Assembly (NCBI GenBank): GCA_040506195.1
Contig: JBEVXH010000004.1
Span: 310,001-374,000 of the forward strand
DNA: 64,000 bases
Reading direction: 5' to 3'
Origin: Thiodiazotropha sp040506195
GTDB taxonomy: Bacteria > Pseudomonadota > Gammaproteobacteria > Chromatiales > Chromatiaceae
Shown here: in pieces, positions 1 to 8,475 of the stretch
Position numbering within the stretch: position 1 is the stretch's first letter
Layout of the letters: the number at the start of each line of letters is the position of its first letter
Notes under the pieces: model-generated
What the model saw: the letters and a program-made list of their open reading frames with translations, nothing else
The model's database searches: none
Told to the model about the DNA's origin: nothing
Position numbers and translations under genes: made by a program

Positions 1-227
1 GCTGTCAGTACCCAGCGCTCCGCAATTAGGCTGCCACCGCAAAACTGTTCATTGTCAGTTTTACTTATCAACGCAGTCATCCACGGGTATGCATCAGACT
101 GTGCAGGATTACCGCCGATTATGCGGTGATTTATTGAGCCTTTTAGTTTGCCGTAATCGGCTGATGCTAGATTGTTGTTGATTGCAAAGAGAGCGATCAT
201 GAGAAATAGGATTTCTTGAAATTTCAT
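1..227 (-). CDS. trypsin-like (S1) serine protease, 3' part beyond the window
   Basis: Reading the minus strand from the ATG at 227 gives an open frame to the window edge, about 75 residues. It begins with a hydrophobic signal peptide (ILFLMIALFAINNNLASA), followed by the motif RIIGGNPA typical of the activation cleavage site of chymotrypsin-fold proteases. Then come CGGSLIAERWVLTA, the conserved stretch just before the catalytic histidine. The histidine itself (expected TAAHC) and the Asp and Ser fall outside the window, so activity cannot be judged. The product is predicted to be exported and matured by cleavage before IIGG, probably degrading proteins outside the cytoplasm. No neighbour in the window is clearly linked to it. 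Family assignment is secure from the two motifs; substrate is unknown. Confidence 0.85.
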   Translation of the reverse strand, partial: MKFQEILFLMIALFAINNNLASADYGKLKGSINHRIIGGNPAQSDAYPWMTALISKTDNEQFCGGSLIAERWVLT

Positions 228-857
228 TGTATGCCCCAATCTGAATATTGGAATCTGTATTGAATTATTTAGGCGTGTATCTATCTATTCACTTAATGTA
301 TCTTTCTGTATCAACCTGTTCTGGAGGTGGATGAGATCAGGATTGATGGGACAGAGTCCATTTACCACCGACAAACTCCAGGACGCCTGTCGGTACACTG
401 AGCGGGAATTGAGTAGGGTTGTTTATCGGGATGATGATGAATTTAGCCACTCCCTACAGCCTGCATCGCCTTTAATCTGCAGACCGATTTTTCATGTGGT
501 GGACAGGAAGATGGCTGAGTTACACCGGTCCCTATTGACTCAGTGTTTAAGCTTGTAGGATGGTTTTGCTAAAATAGCAGGTGACTGGCTCCTCGCCGTC
601 CTTAAGTATCCTTTAAAAAAACTTATGCTAGACTTGTCTGCCGCCACGTCGGCTATCATTCTCTTGGTACCGAATCCGCGTAGCTATGGCGGTCAGAGAC
701 GCTTTACGGGCCGGGCCGGTTTGCTGTGTAGCGGAATGGAGGAGCGGAACGTCGGCATGGGGCGCCCGCATAGGGAGGGAATACCTGCAATTTGCTGCAT
801 TTGTCTCTTTTTTAAGGTATCTTTGCGCATGGATAACTAACCTTTTATATCATCATC
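228..857. other. 630-bp intergenic region without a supported gene
   Basis: This gap separates the divergent protease and glycosyltransferase genes. Short open frames at 331-558 and 625-874 exist, but they overlap one another, lack ribosome binding sites and resemble no family I know. The segment from about 560 to 640 is AT-rich and may hold promoters, but I cannot assign one. I see no tRNA, repeat or clear terminator. Confidence 0.5.
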
Positions 858-1895
858 ATGGAACCAAGGTATAAGGAATCACCTGCAAGGGATTCATTTT
901 CATCTACACTCGCGCCCTGCTATCAAGACAAATATGAACTCATTGAGCGCCCGGCAGGTTACCGGCTGGCGGTGATCCTGCCCTGCTTCAATGAGGAGGC
1001 CGCAATCGGGAGGGTCATAACCGATTTCCGTGACGCCCTGCCAGGCGCAGCAATCTATGTCTTCGACAACGGTTCGACCGATGGGACGGCGGATAAGGCG
1101 CGAAAAGCGGGCGCAATCGTTCGGCAGGTCAACCTGCCCGGCAAGGGCAATGTGGTAAGACGCATGTTCGCTGATGTTGACGCCGATATTTACATCATGG
1201 CGGATGGTGATGCCACATACCATGCTGCGAGTGCGTCAACGATGATACGGAAACTGTTATGCGATAACCTGGACATGGTCGTCGGCGTTCGCAATCAACA
1301 GTCCAATGAAGCGTACAGAAGAGGCCACAAATCAGGTAACCGATTGCTGACCAGCACTACTACCAGTATATTCGGCAGCGGTTTCACCGATATGCTGTCG
1401 GGGTATCGGGTATTTTCACGCCGTTTCGTCAAATCCTTCCCCGCCATGTCCCAGGGCTTCGAAATAGAGACTGAGCTTGCCATTCATGCGCTCGAGTTGC
1501 GTATGCCATGCGGTGAAGTGAGTACACCCTATGGCGCCAGGCCGGAAGAGTCGGAAAGCAAGCTGCGAACCTATACCGATGGATTTCGTATTCTAAAAAC
1601 CATTATCAAATTATTCGCCATAGAGCGTCCGTTACGCTTTTACGGTTTGATTGCGCTAGGTTTTATCGTGTCTGCGATTATCCTGGCAGTGCCGATTATG
1701 GCCACCTATCTGGAAACCGGGATGGTACCGAGGTTTCCGACAGCGATTCTGAGCACCGGCTTGGTTATTACGGGAGCAATAGGTTTTATTACCGGACTCA
1801 TCCTGGAGACGGTCACCGTGGGCAGGCGTGAGATAAAGCAGCTGCATTACCTGTCCATGCCGCCTGTTTCCAGCATGGGCATGAATGAAGACTAG
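858..1895 (+). CDS. family 2 glycosyltransferase, membrane anchored
   Basis: 345 residues. A GT-A fold domain occupies about residues 35-200: LAVILPCFNEE opens the nucleotide-binding fold, DNGSTDG follows at about 70-76, and DGD at about 116-118 is the metal-binding DxD-type motif. Two membrane segments near the C-terminus (about 257-280 and 300-325) anchor it to the inner membrane. Proteins of this layout resemble dolichol-phosphate mannose synthase and transfer a sugar from a nucleotide donor to a polyprenyl phosphate carrier. The GtrA gene starts three bases after its stop, which supports that role, because GtrA proteins commonly accompany such transferases. Donor and acceptor are unknown. 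No strong ribosome binding site precedes the ATG, so the start is less certain than the domain. Confidence 0.85.
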   Translation: MEPRYKESPARDSFSSTLAPCYQDKYELIERPAGYRLAVILPCFNEEAAIGRVITDFRDALPGAAIYVFDNGSTDGTADKARKAGAIVRQVNLPGKGNVVRRMFADVDADIYIMADGDATYHAASASTMIRKLLCDNLDMVVGVRNQQSNEAYRRGHKSGNRLLTSTTTSIFGSGFTDMLSGYRVFSRRFVKSFPAMSQGFEIETELAIHALELRMPCGEVSTPYGARPEESESKLRTYTDGFRILKTIIKLFAIERPLRFYGLIALGFIVSAIILAVPIMATYLETGMVPRFPTAILSTGLVITGAIGFITGLILETVTVGRREIKQLHYLSMPPVSSMGMNED

Positions 1896-1898
1896 GCC

Positions 1899-2282
1899 AT
1901 GAAACAGTTCGGTATGTTCGCGGTTGCCGGGACCATCGGCTATCTTGTCGATGTCGCTGTTCTTTTACTGTGCAACCTGGTTATGGGACCGCATATTGGC
2001 CGTCTCGTTTCGTTCAGTACCGCTGTCGTGACAACCTGGCTCATTAATAGAAAGCATACCTTTTCAACTTCAGGGGATGCGCCGCTGTGGCATGAGTTTT
2101 CCCGCTATTTCACCACATCGATAGGTGGTGGAGCGGTAAATCTCTTAAGCTATTCGGCGATAGTGAATGCATTGGATCTTACGCCGGTCTGGTTGCCACT
2201 TGCGGTCGCATTCGGTTCCCTGTCAGGTATGACGGTAAACTTTTTGCTTGCCAAGCACTTTGTATTTACTTATCCCAAGTAA
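1899..2282 (+). CDS. GtrA family membrane protein
   Basis: 127 residues, almost entirely four hydrophobic helices separated by short loops, the standard GtrA layout. The family includes the presumed flippase GtrA of phage serotype conversion, which moves a lipid-linked sugar made by a partner transferase (GtrB-like, here the preceding gene) across the inner membrane. The conserved pattern GTIGYLVDVAVL near the start and FLLAKHFVFTY at the end fit the family. It lies three bases downstream of the glycosyltransferase and eight bases upstream of the large membrane protein, so the three are almost certainly one operon. The transport role is inferred from the family. Confidence 0.85.
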   Translation: MKQFGMFAVAGTIGYLVDVAVLLLCNLVMGPHIGRLVSFSTAVVTTWLINRKHTFSTSGDAPLWHEFSRYFTTSIGGGAVNLLSYSAIVNALDLTPVWLPLAVAFGSLSGMTVNFLLAKHFVFTYPK

Positions 2283-2289
2283 GTAATGT

Positions 2290-4203
2290 ATGCGAAATTT
2301 CAAGAATTCGATAAGTGAAAAACGATATATTACAGTTATCAATTCAGCAGGTTTTGTCATTGCTCTTGTCGCCGCGCTGTTTGTTCTCAACGCAAGTTAC
2401 CCTGGATACCTGAATCCTGATTCCGTCAATCAGCTTACTCAAATCATTACCGGCAAGTTTAATGATTGGCAGTCGCCATTCTCAACATTGGTATGGGCGG
2501 CGCTAGATAGCATAATACCCGGGCCGTTTGGCTTTGTAATATTGGTAAATGTGTTGGTATGGGGAAGCTTTGCCATATTGACCTATCTTTTTAGCCGACG
2601 CATTGGTGCCTGGTCACTGCTTTTTCTCGCCATCCCCTTTTTGCCCGGGGCGTTCAATCTGTTAGGTAATGTACACAAGGATGTACTGTTGGCGGGATGG
2701 TTGTTGTCCGCCAGTGTGTTTGGTTATATGGCACACCAGGATGGTGTATCGAAGCGTAAGATCATTGTATTTCAGGTGATATCCAATCTTCTCCTGACTG
2801 CAGCGTTTATGACGCGGTTAAACGCGGTTTTCGCCATTCTACCCCTCTTGCTTTATGTTAATCACGGCCTGGGTTGGCGCAGAAATATTCTGCTTGGCTT
2901 GTTCCTGTTATTGATGATGCCTGTGCTGAATGGTGCGCTGCTGAAGCTGACGCAAGCGGAGACTTTGCAACCGGGAGACAGTATCAAGACGTTTCACCTG
3001 CTTGGCCTCTCCTTTGTTGAAGGCAATAATCTTTTTCCAGGCAAGTGGAGTGATGAGCAATCCCAGAAAATTGTCGAGGCGTGTTATACGCCGGTACAGT
3101 GGGACACCGCAGCTTTTTGGGGCAAGTGTGGATTTATACATGAGGAACTGAGGCGCCAAAAGATTTGGGGCACTGGTAAGTTGACCCACAAGTGGATCAA
3201 AGAGATCCTGCGGAATCCAGCTGGGTTTTTTACCATCATGTCCGCGACCTTTCATAAAAGCCTGCATGACCCCAATTCCCGTTCGATGTTTTACAAGCCT
3301 GGCAAGAACAAATTGTTCGATTGGGAAGTGAAGACGGAACCACCAGATATCACGACCAAGTTGGTTAAATATTATGTGACCTCGTCATTAAATGATCGTC
3401 TGGGCAGGCCAATCGTGTTTGCCATAGCGGCAATACTCGGACTGGGTCTGTTGACGTGCTTCCGGGGCGTAATTGATAAGCATGAATTGTTTGCCATTGC
3501 AGTCATGTGCTCGGGGCTGATCAATCTATTGAGTTATCTATTGGTGACTGTATCTGCCGAATATCGATACTTCTATTGGTCTGGTTTTTCGATATATATT
3601 GGTTCTGTGATTGCCGTAATCTCGATTGTTTCAAAAAACAATGATCGACAAGGCTATCCATTTTCCTATCGTATGAAACTGGCTTTATTTGCATTGATTG
3701 GAATTGCAGTCGGTTTGGTGGCTGCTGCAGAGATGCTGCCTGCCATTAAACGCCAAGTCAGTGTGACGCCTATTGATGCTAAGCTTGTTACGGTTAAAAA
3801 CATTCGTCGAGCATCCACCCCCAATTGGATGGGTAATCGCATTGATGGTGTCGTATCAAACCACAATTGGATTATTGACAAGGATGGGTTTTACAATGGG
3901 ACCATCAGCGATGGTGTTCTTAGAATCACGGTGCCGACCCACGGATTGGCAATTGAAGTCGAATTCGGAGCGGGACGTGAGATGGGAAGAGTACTCGTCG
4001 AATCAGAGCAGTTTGGAAAGGTTGTCGATCTATCCTCACACCCAGCCGGGAGCAAAACTATCTATATCAGACCATCACCGATGCATGGCATCGAGCAGCA
4101 TGGTTCGCTTTGGATGGGTCCGATGTTGGCTGTTATATACAGTTTTGCCTCATTTCTTTTCTTGGCTTGGATCGGCAGACAGTCCAAAACGAATCGCCCT
4201 TGA
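2290..4203 (+). CDS. large polytopic membrane protein, probable GT-C type glycosyltransferase
   Basis: 637 residues with roughly ten to twelve membrane helices. The N-terminal region has YPGYLNPDSVNQ, followed by WQSPF and later NVHKDVLLAG. The acidic PDS motif in the first outside loop and a KD pair in a later loop are what one sees in DUF6020-like and other GT-C membrane transferases. A soluble stretch at about residues 480-600 precedes a final helix, as in enzymes with a periplasmic C-terminal domain. It is the third gene of the GT2-GtrA operon, so it may transfer the flipped sugar onto a surface acceptor, by analogy with GtrC. The family is not one I can name with certainty, and the specific reaction is inference. 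Confidence 0.65.
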   Translation: MRNFKNSISEKRYITVINSAGFVIALVAALFVLNASYPGYLNPDSVNQLTQIITGKFNDWQSPFSTLVWAALDSIIPGPFGFVILVNVLVWGSFAILTYLFSRRIGAWSLLFLAIPFLPGAFNLLGNVHKDVLLAGWLLSASVFGYMAHQDGVSKRKIIVFQVISNLLLTAAFMTRLNAVFAILPLLLYVNHGLGWRRNILLGLFLLLMMPVLNGALLKLTQAETLQPGDSIKTFHLLGLSFVEGNNLFPGKWSDEQSQKIVEACYTPVQWDTAAFWGKCGFIHEELRRQKIWGTGKLTHKWIKEILRNPAGFFTIMSATFHKSLHDPNSRSMFYKPGKNKLFDWEVKTEPPDITTKLVKYYVTSSLNDRLGRPIVFAIAAILGLGLLTCFRGVIDKHELFAIAVMCSGLINLLSYLLVTVSAEYRYFYWSGFSIYIGSVIAVISIVSKNNDRQGYPFSYRMKLALFALIGIAVGLVAAAEMLPAIKRQVSVTPIDAKLVTVKNIRRASTPNWMGNRIDGVVSNHNWIIDKDGFYNGTISDGVLRITVPTHGLAIEVEFGAGREMGRVLVESEQFGKVVDLSSHPAGSKTIYIRPSPMHGIEQHGSLWMGPMLAVIYSFASFLFLAWIGRQSKTNRP

Positions 4204-4250
4204 TAATCTATTCTACGAGTGGTGAGATGATGTTTGTGGCAGTTTCAGAC

Positions 4251-4278
4251 AAAAAAGGGTGCGGCTGAGCCGCACCCT
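4251..4278 (-). terminator. Rho-independent terminator of the lipoprotein operon
   Basis: On the minus strand a 10-bp perfect stem AGGGTGCGGC / GCCGCACCCT with a 3-nt loop is followed by a run of six T (positions 4256 to 4251). It lies about 70 bases after the stop of the OmpA-like gene and between two convergent genes. The run of T falls on the minus-strand side, so it mainly serves the OmpA-like operon. Confidence 0.85.
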
Positions 4279-4348
4279 ACCCATAGCCAAACCTGAACTT
4301 GTTAACCGGCCGGCAGGATTGCCCGGTTAAGTCACGCCAGTGGTGTTG

Positions 4349-5182
4349 TCAGTCCCGAATGACGATCTCCACCCGCCGATTCTTCAATCGCCCGGCGCTG
4401 GTGCTATTGTCGGTGATGGGCTGCGTTTCGCCGAGCCCGATCGTGTCAATACGCGATCCATCGACACCTGCCTGCATCAAGGCGTTTTTGACTGATATCG
4501 CGCGTCGTTCAGAGAGATCCTGGTTGAAGGTATCGCTCCCCACATTGTCGGTGTGTCCCTCGACGAGCAGGGTCTTGTCCGGATACTCGGCAAGGAAGGA
4601 GGCGAGCTTATCGATCGTCGTCATAGCCCCGGGCAGCAGATCGGTCTTGCCGGTGGAAAAAAGTACATCGCCAAGAGTCAGGACAATGCCGCGTTCGGTC
4701 TTCATCGCCTGCAGATCAGCAAGTTCCTGCCGCAACGCCTCCGCTTTTGCAAGCGCGTTTTCCCGCTCCATCAGAGCGGCTTCTTTCTCTCGCAGCGCTT
4801 CTGTCTTTGCCTGTTGTTCGAGTTGAACCTCGATCTCTCTTGCCCGTAGCCTCTCCTTGTCTTTGATTTCACCCAGCTCGGTAAGTCTTGCGGAAGCGGC
4901 CTTGCGCGCGGCGACCGATTTGGCGATTTCGACGCGGGTCTTTCCGACATAGGCCAGCGAGGTCATATCCTCTTCGGTTTCGGCTTCTGCGGCGCGGCTA
5001 ATCGCCTGGCTGGCCCGTTCCAGTTCGGTGGGCGCGTAACGCAGCAGTTGCTCCTCTTGTTTGGCTTCTGCGTAGGTCTGTTCGGCATCAAGCAGTGCCT
5101 GGTTCTTCTGCAAGGTGCCGCAGGCGGTGACGAGTAGCGCCAGGGATGTGGCGGTGATCCAGTTGATCATTGTTCGAGACAT
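4349..5182 (-). CDS. OmpA-family peptidoglycan-binding lipoprotein with DUF4398-like N-terminus
   Basis: 277 residues. A lipoprotein signal ends in LLVTAC with the lipidated Cys at residue 21. Residues 25-160 are an Ala/Glu-rich coiled coil resembling DUF4398. Residues about 165-277 are an OmpA C-terminal domain with the peptidoglycan-binding pattern VEGHTDNVGSD and LSERRAISVKNAL ending in NRRVEIVI. It should tether the outer membrane to peptidoglycan. The ATG has a good GGGGAG site eight bases upstream. It follows the small DUF4398 lipoprotein by 36 bases and shares its coiled-coil composition, so the two are probably co-transcribed and may interact. The domain calls are firm; the partnership is inferred. 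Confidence 0.9.
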   Translation of the reverse strand: MSRTMINWITATSLALLVTACGTLQKNQALLDAEQTYAEAKQEEQLLRYAPTELERASQAISRAAEAETEEDMTSLAYVGKTRVEIAKSVAARKAASARLTELGEIKDKERLRAREIEVQLEQQAKTEALREKEAALMERENALAKAEALRQELADLQAMKTERGIVLTLGDVLFSTGKTDLLPGAMTTIDKLASFLAEYPDKTLLVEGHTDNVGSDTFNQDLSERRAISVKNALMQAGVDGSRIDTIGLGETQPITDNSTSAGRLKNRRVEIVIRD

Positions 5183-5218
5183 TGTAGATCTCCCCTAATC
5201 ATTGGGTTTGCTTATGGT

Positions 5219-5614
5219 TTACCTGCTCCTGGCCCGCATGATCTCTTCACGCAACACCTGAATGCTGTTTTCCAATTCTTTGACGGCCTTTTCCGCTTCG
5301 GCCTTCGAGGCGATGGCCTGCGCCAACTCCGCATCGGCCTGGGCTTCTTCAGCAAGCCTTTTCGCCTCCTCATACTCCTCCTTGGCAATCGCGGTTTCGG
5401 CACGCTTCAGTTTCTGTTTGGCGCGATCGATAGCCACAGGGGCATGCCTCGTCGTCTCTTCGTTTTCAGCGGCCACCATGGATGTTTTGGCGGCCGCCAT
5501 CTCCGCAACCGGTTCAGGCGTGGAACTGCAGCCTATGAGTGCGGCGAAAAAAAGAGCACTGAAACCGGGTAGTGTATGTGAGCGCCATAGTCGGGAGGTG
5601 TGATCGATCATCAT
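5219..5614 (-). CDS. small DUF4398-like lipoprotein
   Basis: 131 residues from the ATG at 5614, chosen because AAAGGA lies just upstream and the product then starts with a normal lipoprotein signal. A longer in-frame start at 5665 would add 17 residues before the signal. The lipobox is LIGC. The mature part is a highly charged Ala/Glu/Lys coiled coil with repeated A-E-A-K patterns, ending in RARSR. No enzymatic motif is present. It is the first gene of a pair with the OmpA-like lipoprotein, whose N-terminal part has the same kind of sequence, so a periplasmic structural role at the outer membrane is likely. Confidence 0.8.
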   Translation of the reverse strand: MMIDHTSRLWRSHTLPGFSALFFAALIGCSSTPEPVAEMAAAKTSMVAAENEETTRHAPVAIDRAKQKLKRAETAIAKEEYEEAKRLAEEAQADAELAQAIASKAEAEKAVKELENSIQVLREEIMRARSR

Positions 5615-5994
5615 GACAATGTTCCTTTCTTGGTATATGTGGCTGTCCAGCGTGTATACATACATGTTGGATAGGTTCGATTATTAAAGTGAAAGGCCGC
5701 TTCGTCAACCTGTTATGTCTGTAACTTTAACTGATGTGCTGGAGTAGTGCATGAAAAGGAGGGGGTGCCGGTCTTGGAACAATGCGGGATTCAGCCCGAT
5801 CAGCACAGCAGCTGATTGAGGAATCCACTGGTGATGACAGTGTTTCGTCGCTCTTCGGCCGAGAGGGATTGAGGGCCCTTCGGCAATAGTATTTAACGAT
5901 TTTTAACGATGCGGAGAGAGTGTGACCACGATGCCGGGGTGTTGAGCGGCACCCAGACACCTGGTTTTCAGACGCTGATCACATCCCAATTGCG
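5615..5994. other. 380-bp intergenic region, nothing clear
   Basis: Separates the lipoprotein pair from the DUF3501 end of the peroxide/iron operon. The short frames here (for example minus strand 5727-5960) have no ribosome site and no recognisable family. Promoter sequences for the lipoprotein operon must lie near 5630-5720, which is AT-rich, but I cannot place them with confidence. Confidence 0.5.
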
Positions 5995-6579
5995 TCAGTG
6001 AAGATCTTTTATCAATGATTCACGGACGCTGGACTCAAGGTCGTCCACCGAATAGTCATAGTTTGGATGATCAATACCCGCCGATAGGGTTGCTCCACCT
6101 TTCAAGGCATCAATCATCGGCTGGGTCAGTTCAAAACGGAGAAAATGGACGGCTGAGGTTTTTTCCTCGGTGCTGCGTTCCAGGTCCTCGTTGGCGATAG
6201 GTCTAACCTTGTCGAAGCCGGCGACCTGTACCCAGATGGCTTCCTCGATGCCGATCAGCCTGGCCAGTGCCTTCTTGCGCTCATCCACATCGTGATACTC
6301 CATCATAAATGTCGCCTTCCAGTTCATCCCGTCCGGTATCAGCGGATTGTAGACGTCGAGTTCATCCTGAATGCCCTGTTGTTCGAATATCCGTTCGATC
6401 CGCAGCATCTCCTGAATCTGGTACTGCATGGTCAGTTCATCCTCGAAATAGAGCGCGGCGTGCGGACCGATGGGAAGGCGGCGACTCTTCTTATGGTCTA
6501 TCACCTTGGCCCTGAATTGCTGACGAATTCGGGCATACTCCTCGAGGCTGTAGAGGTCGCTGTGTGAAAGATGGGTCAT
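5995..6579 (-). CDS. DUF3501 family protein
   Basis: 194 residues, matching the DUF3501 family over its length, with features such as LPIGPHAALYFEDELTM near the start and a conserved FLRFEL segment near residue 150. The function is unknown. The family is usually encoded beside rubrerythrin and a heterodisulfide-reductase-like Fe-S protein, exactly as here, so a role in peroxide or iron handling is likely. The start has a strong AGGAGAG site. It is the last gene of the operon, separated from the ferritin-like gene by 156 bases that contain an 8-bp inverted repeat. Confidence 0.85.
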   Translation of the reverse strand: MTHLSHSDLYSLEEYARIRQQFRAKVIDHKKSRRLPIGPHAALYFEDELTMQYQIQEMLRIERIFEQQGIQDELDVYNPLIPDGMNWKATFMMEYHDVDERKKALARLIGIEEAIWVQVAGFDKVRPIANEDLERSTEEKTSAVHFLRFELTQPMIDALKGGATLSAGIDHPNYDYSVDDLESSVRESLIKDLH

Positions 6580-6647
6580 TAATCTCTCCTGTGTAATCTC
6601 TCATTTTAAAACCGGCCTTCATCTCCATGCCGCCGGGTTTTGACCGG

Positions 6648-6678
6648 TTATGCCGTTGGATCTTGTCGGGCGGCATAA
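6648..6678. repeat. inverted repeat between operon genes
   Basis: TTATGCCG at 6648-6655 and CGGCATAA at 6671-6678 form a perfect 8-bp stem with a 15-nt loop in the 156-base space between the ferritin-like gene and DUF3501. No T-run follows, so it is not a simple terminator. It could be an RNA-processing or stabilising hairpin that sets the level of the downstream gene. Confidence 0.5.
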
Positions 6679-6735
6679 GGTGTCATGGCTACCGACTAGA
6701 TTATTGTTAGCAGGCACTAATTGGCTTCATTTTCT

Positions 6736-7023
6736 CTATTCGTGGGCAATGGTCTTGTCAGTGAAGAGGTAGTCTTTCAGCTCTTTGTCGAAACAGGGGT
6801 CTTGCCGTCTGATCCACTCCAGCACCATGGCGGCATGCTCTTTCTCTTCATCTCTGTTATGGGCAAGGATGGTTCTCAGGCTCTCGTCGCTGCAGGCGTC
6901 CACGCGTTGGTTATACCAGTCGACAGCTTCCAGCTCCTCCATCAAGGAGACAATTGCCCTATGCATGTCACGGGTTTCGTCACTGAGTTGTTCCAGGGGT
7001 TCATGATAGCCTTCGTTTGACAT
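6736..7023 (-). CDS. encapsulated-ferritin-like protein (EncFtn family) without cargo tail
   Basis: 95 residues. The sequence follows EncFtn, the ferroxidase packed inside encapsulin shells in Rhodospirillum rubrum: AIVSLMEELEAVDWYNQR and LAHNRDEEKEHAAM are near-identical blocks. The metal-site residues are kept: Glu29, Glu30, Glu32, Trp36, Tyr37, Glu60 and His63 correspond to the known EncFtn ligands with a shift of two. It should form the two-helix subunits that pair into a ferritin-like di-iron site and oxidise Fe(II). Unlike the classic protein it stops soon after the catalytic helices (YLFTDKTIAHE) and has no C-terminal encapsulin-targeting peptide. No encapsulin gene is visible. The start has AAGGAG six bases upstream. 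It sits in a rubrerythrin operon. Confidence 0.88.
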   Translation of the reverse strand: MSNEGYHEPLEQLSDETRDMHRAIVSLMEELEAVDWYNQRVDACSDESLRTILAHNRDEEKEHAAMVLEWIRRQDPCFDKELKDYLFTDKTIAHE

Positions 7024-7042
7024 GTTTGACTCCTTAGATTGA

Positions 7043-8389
7043 TTAAATGCCGTATGCGGTTCGCAACAGGGTGATGGGATGCTCCGAAGCAGTGCCGTCG
7101 CGCAAGCCGTTTTCGATATGGCGGCCGGCCATCGGGCAGTCGCTGCCGTAGTGGTCGGCCTCGGTCTGTTTGACTCGGTTGACCACGGGTTTGCCGATTT
7201 TCATGGCATGCTGATGGAACTCGCTTTTGACGGCATAGGTGCCGTCATGGCCCGAGCAGCGTTCGATGGCGGTGACCTCTGTCTCGGGGATCAGGCTGAG
7301 CAGCTCCTTGGTCTTGGCACCGATATTCTGCACCCGTTGATGGCAGGCGGCATGATAGGCGACCCTGCCAAGCCCCTGTTTGAAGTCGGTCTTCAGAAAG
7401 CCGTGCTTGTGACGAATCATCAGATATTCGAAGATATCGAATATCGCCCCTGCGACCTTTTTTACCTCGGGATCATCCGGGAATAACAGCGGCAGCTCCT
7501 GTTTGAACATCAATGCGCAGGAGGGGACTGGCGCAACGATGTCCCAACCGGCGTCGACCAGTTTGGCCAGTATCGGGATATTCGCTTCTTTAGCGGTTTC
7601 CACGGCGTCGAGATTGCCCAGTTCCAGTTTCGGCATACCGCAACACTGCTCTTTTTCAGCAATGGTGACCGGTATGCCATTGTGTTCGAAGACGGCAACC
7701 AGATCCTCGCCGACATGGGGCTCGTTGTGGTTGCCGTAGCATGTGCTGAACAGGGCGATCTTGCCTTTGGTGGTCCCGGCAGGTGTTCCCTCAGCGGCGC
7801 TGCCGATTTTTTCAGACAGCCGTTTTCGAAGCGGGTTGGCATGAAATTCGGGTAATTTAGCTTCGGGATGTACACCAATCGCTTGATCGAGGATCTCACG
7901 GAAGTTCTTTGCTTTGTTAAAACGATTGACGATGCCGGCAACCACCGGAATGCCCGCCAGTTTGCCAAGATTGTCGGTACTGGTGAGGATCCGGTCGCGC
8001 AGTTTGACTTCGCCCTTCTTATATTTGACGGCCTTGCCCCGCAACATCAGATGGGGAAAGTCGATGTTCCAATCATGAGGCGGTACGTAGGGACACTTGG
8101 TCATGTAGCAGAGGTCGCAGAGATAGCAGTGATCGACCACCTGCCAATAATCTTTTTTATCGACACCGTCGATCTCCATGGTTTCCGATTCATCCACCAG
8201 GTCGAACAGGGTCGGGAAACTGTGGCAGAGACTGACGCAGCGTCTACAGCCATGGCATAGATCGAACACCCTCTCCAGCTCTGTCATGAGCTTCTCTTCG
8301 TCGTAATAGTCGGGATTTTTCCAATCGATCGGATGCCGTGTTGGGGCCTCCAGATTGCCTTCTCTCCGGTTGCTGGGTGCTGCTGCCAT
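7043..8389 (-). CDS. two-cluster Fe-S oxidoreductase (GlpC / heterodisulfide-reductase-like)
   Basis: 448 residues from the ATG at 8389, which has AGGAGC upstream; an in-frame GTG-like extension to 8452 adds 21 unlikely residues. Two 4Fe-4S motifs lie near the N-terminus: CHGCRRCVSLCH and CYLCDLCYMTKCP. The C-terminal half holds two cysteine-rich CCG-type domains, one with QCCGMPKLELG and a second in which the pair is changed to CSGHDG. Such proteins pass electrons between a quinone or thiol partner and another redox protein. It lies directly between rubrerythrin and the EncFtn-like gene, so it may supply electrons to rubrerythrin. This rubrerythrin lacks a rubredoxin domain and needs an external donor; that pairing is my inference. 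Confidence 0.85.
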   Translation of the reverse strand: MAAAPSNRREGNLEAPTRHPIDWKNPDYYDEEKLMTELERVFDLCHGCRRCVSLCHSFPTLFDLVDESETMEIDGVDKKDYWQVVDHCYLCDLCYMTKCPYVPPHDWNIDFPHLMLRGKAVKYKKGEVKLRDRILTSTDNLGKLAGIPVVAGIVNRFNKAKNFREILDQAIGVHPEAKLPEFHANPLRKRLSEKIGSAAEGTPAGTTKGKIALFSTCYGNHNEPHVGEDLVAVFEHNGIPVTIAEKEQCCGMPKLELGNLDAVETAKEANIPILAKLVDAGWDIVAPVPSCALMFKQELPLLFPDDPEVKKVAGAIFDIFEYLMIRHKHGFLKTDFKQGLGRVAYHAACHQRVQNIGAKTKELLSLIPETEVTAIERCSGHDGTYAVKSEFHQHAMKIGKPVVNRVKQTEADHYGSDCPMAGRHIENGLRDGTASEHPITLLRTAYGI

Positions 8390-8475
8390 TAGTCTGCTCC
8401 TGATTGTGACAATGGGCGGCCATGAGGCCGCCCATGGGTCATCCCGAACCATGGGCTCAGGATGATGGTTGGATA

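Noticed and set aside
331..874. Three short plus-strand open frames before the GT2 gene
   Set aside because: They overlap, lack ribosome sites and resemble no family; the base pattern is not that of coding sequence.
5727..5960. Minus-strand open frame of 77 residues
   Set aside because: No ribosome site, Arg/Ser/Pro-rich shadow-like composition and no recognisable motif.
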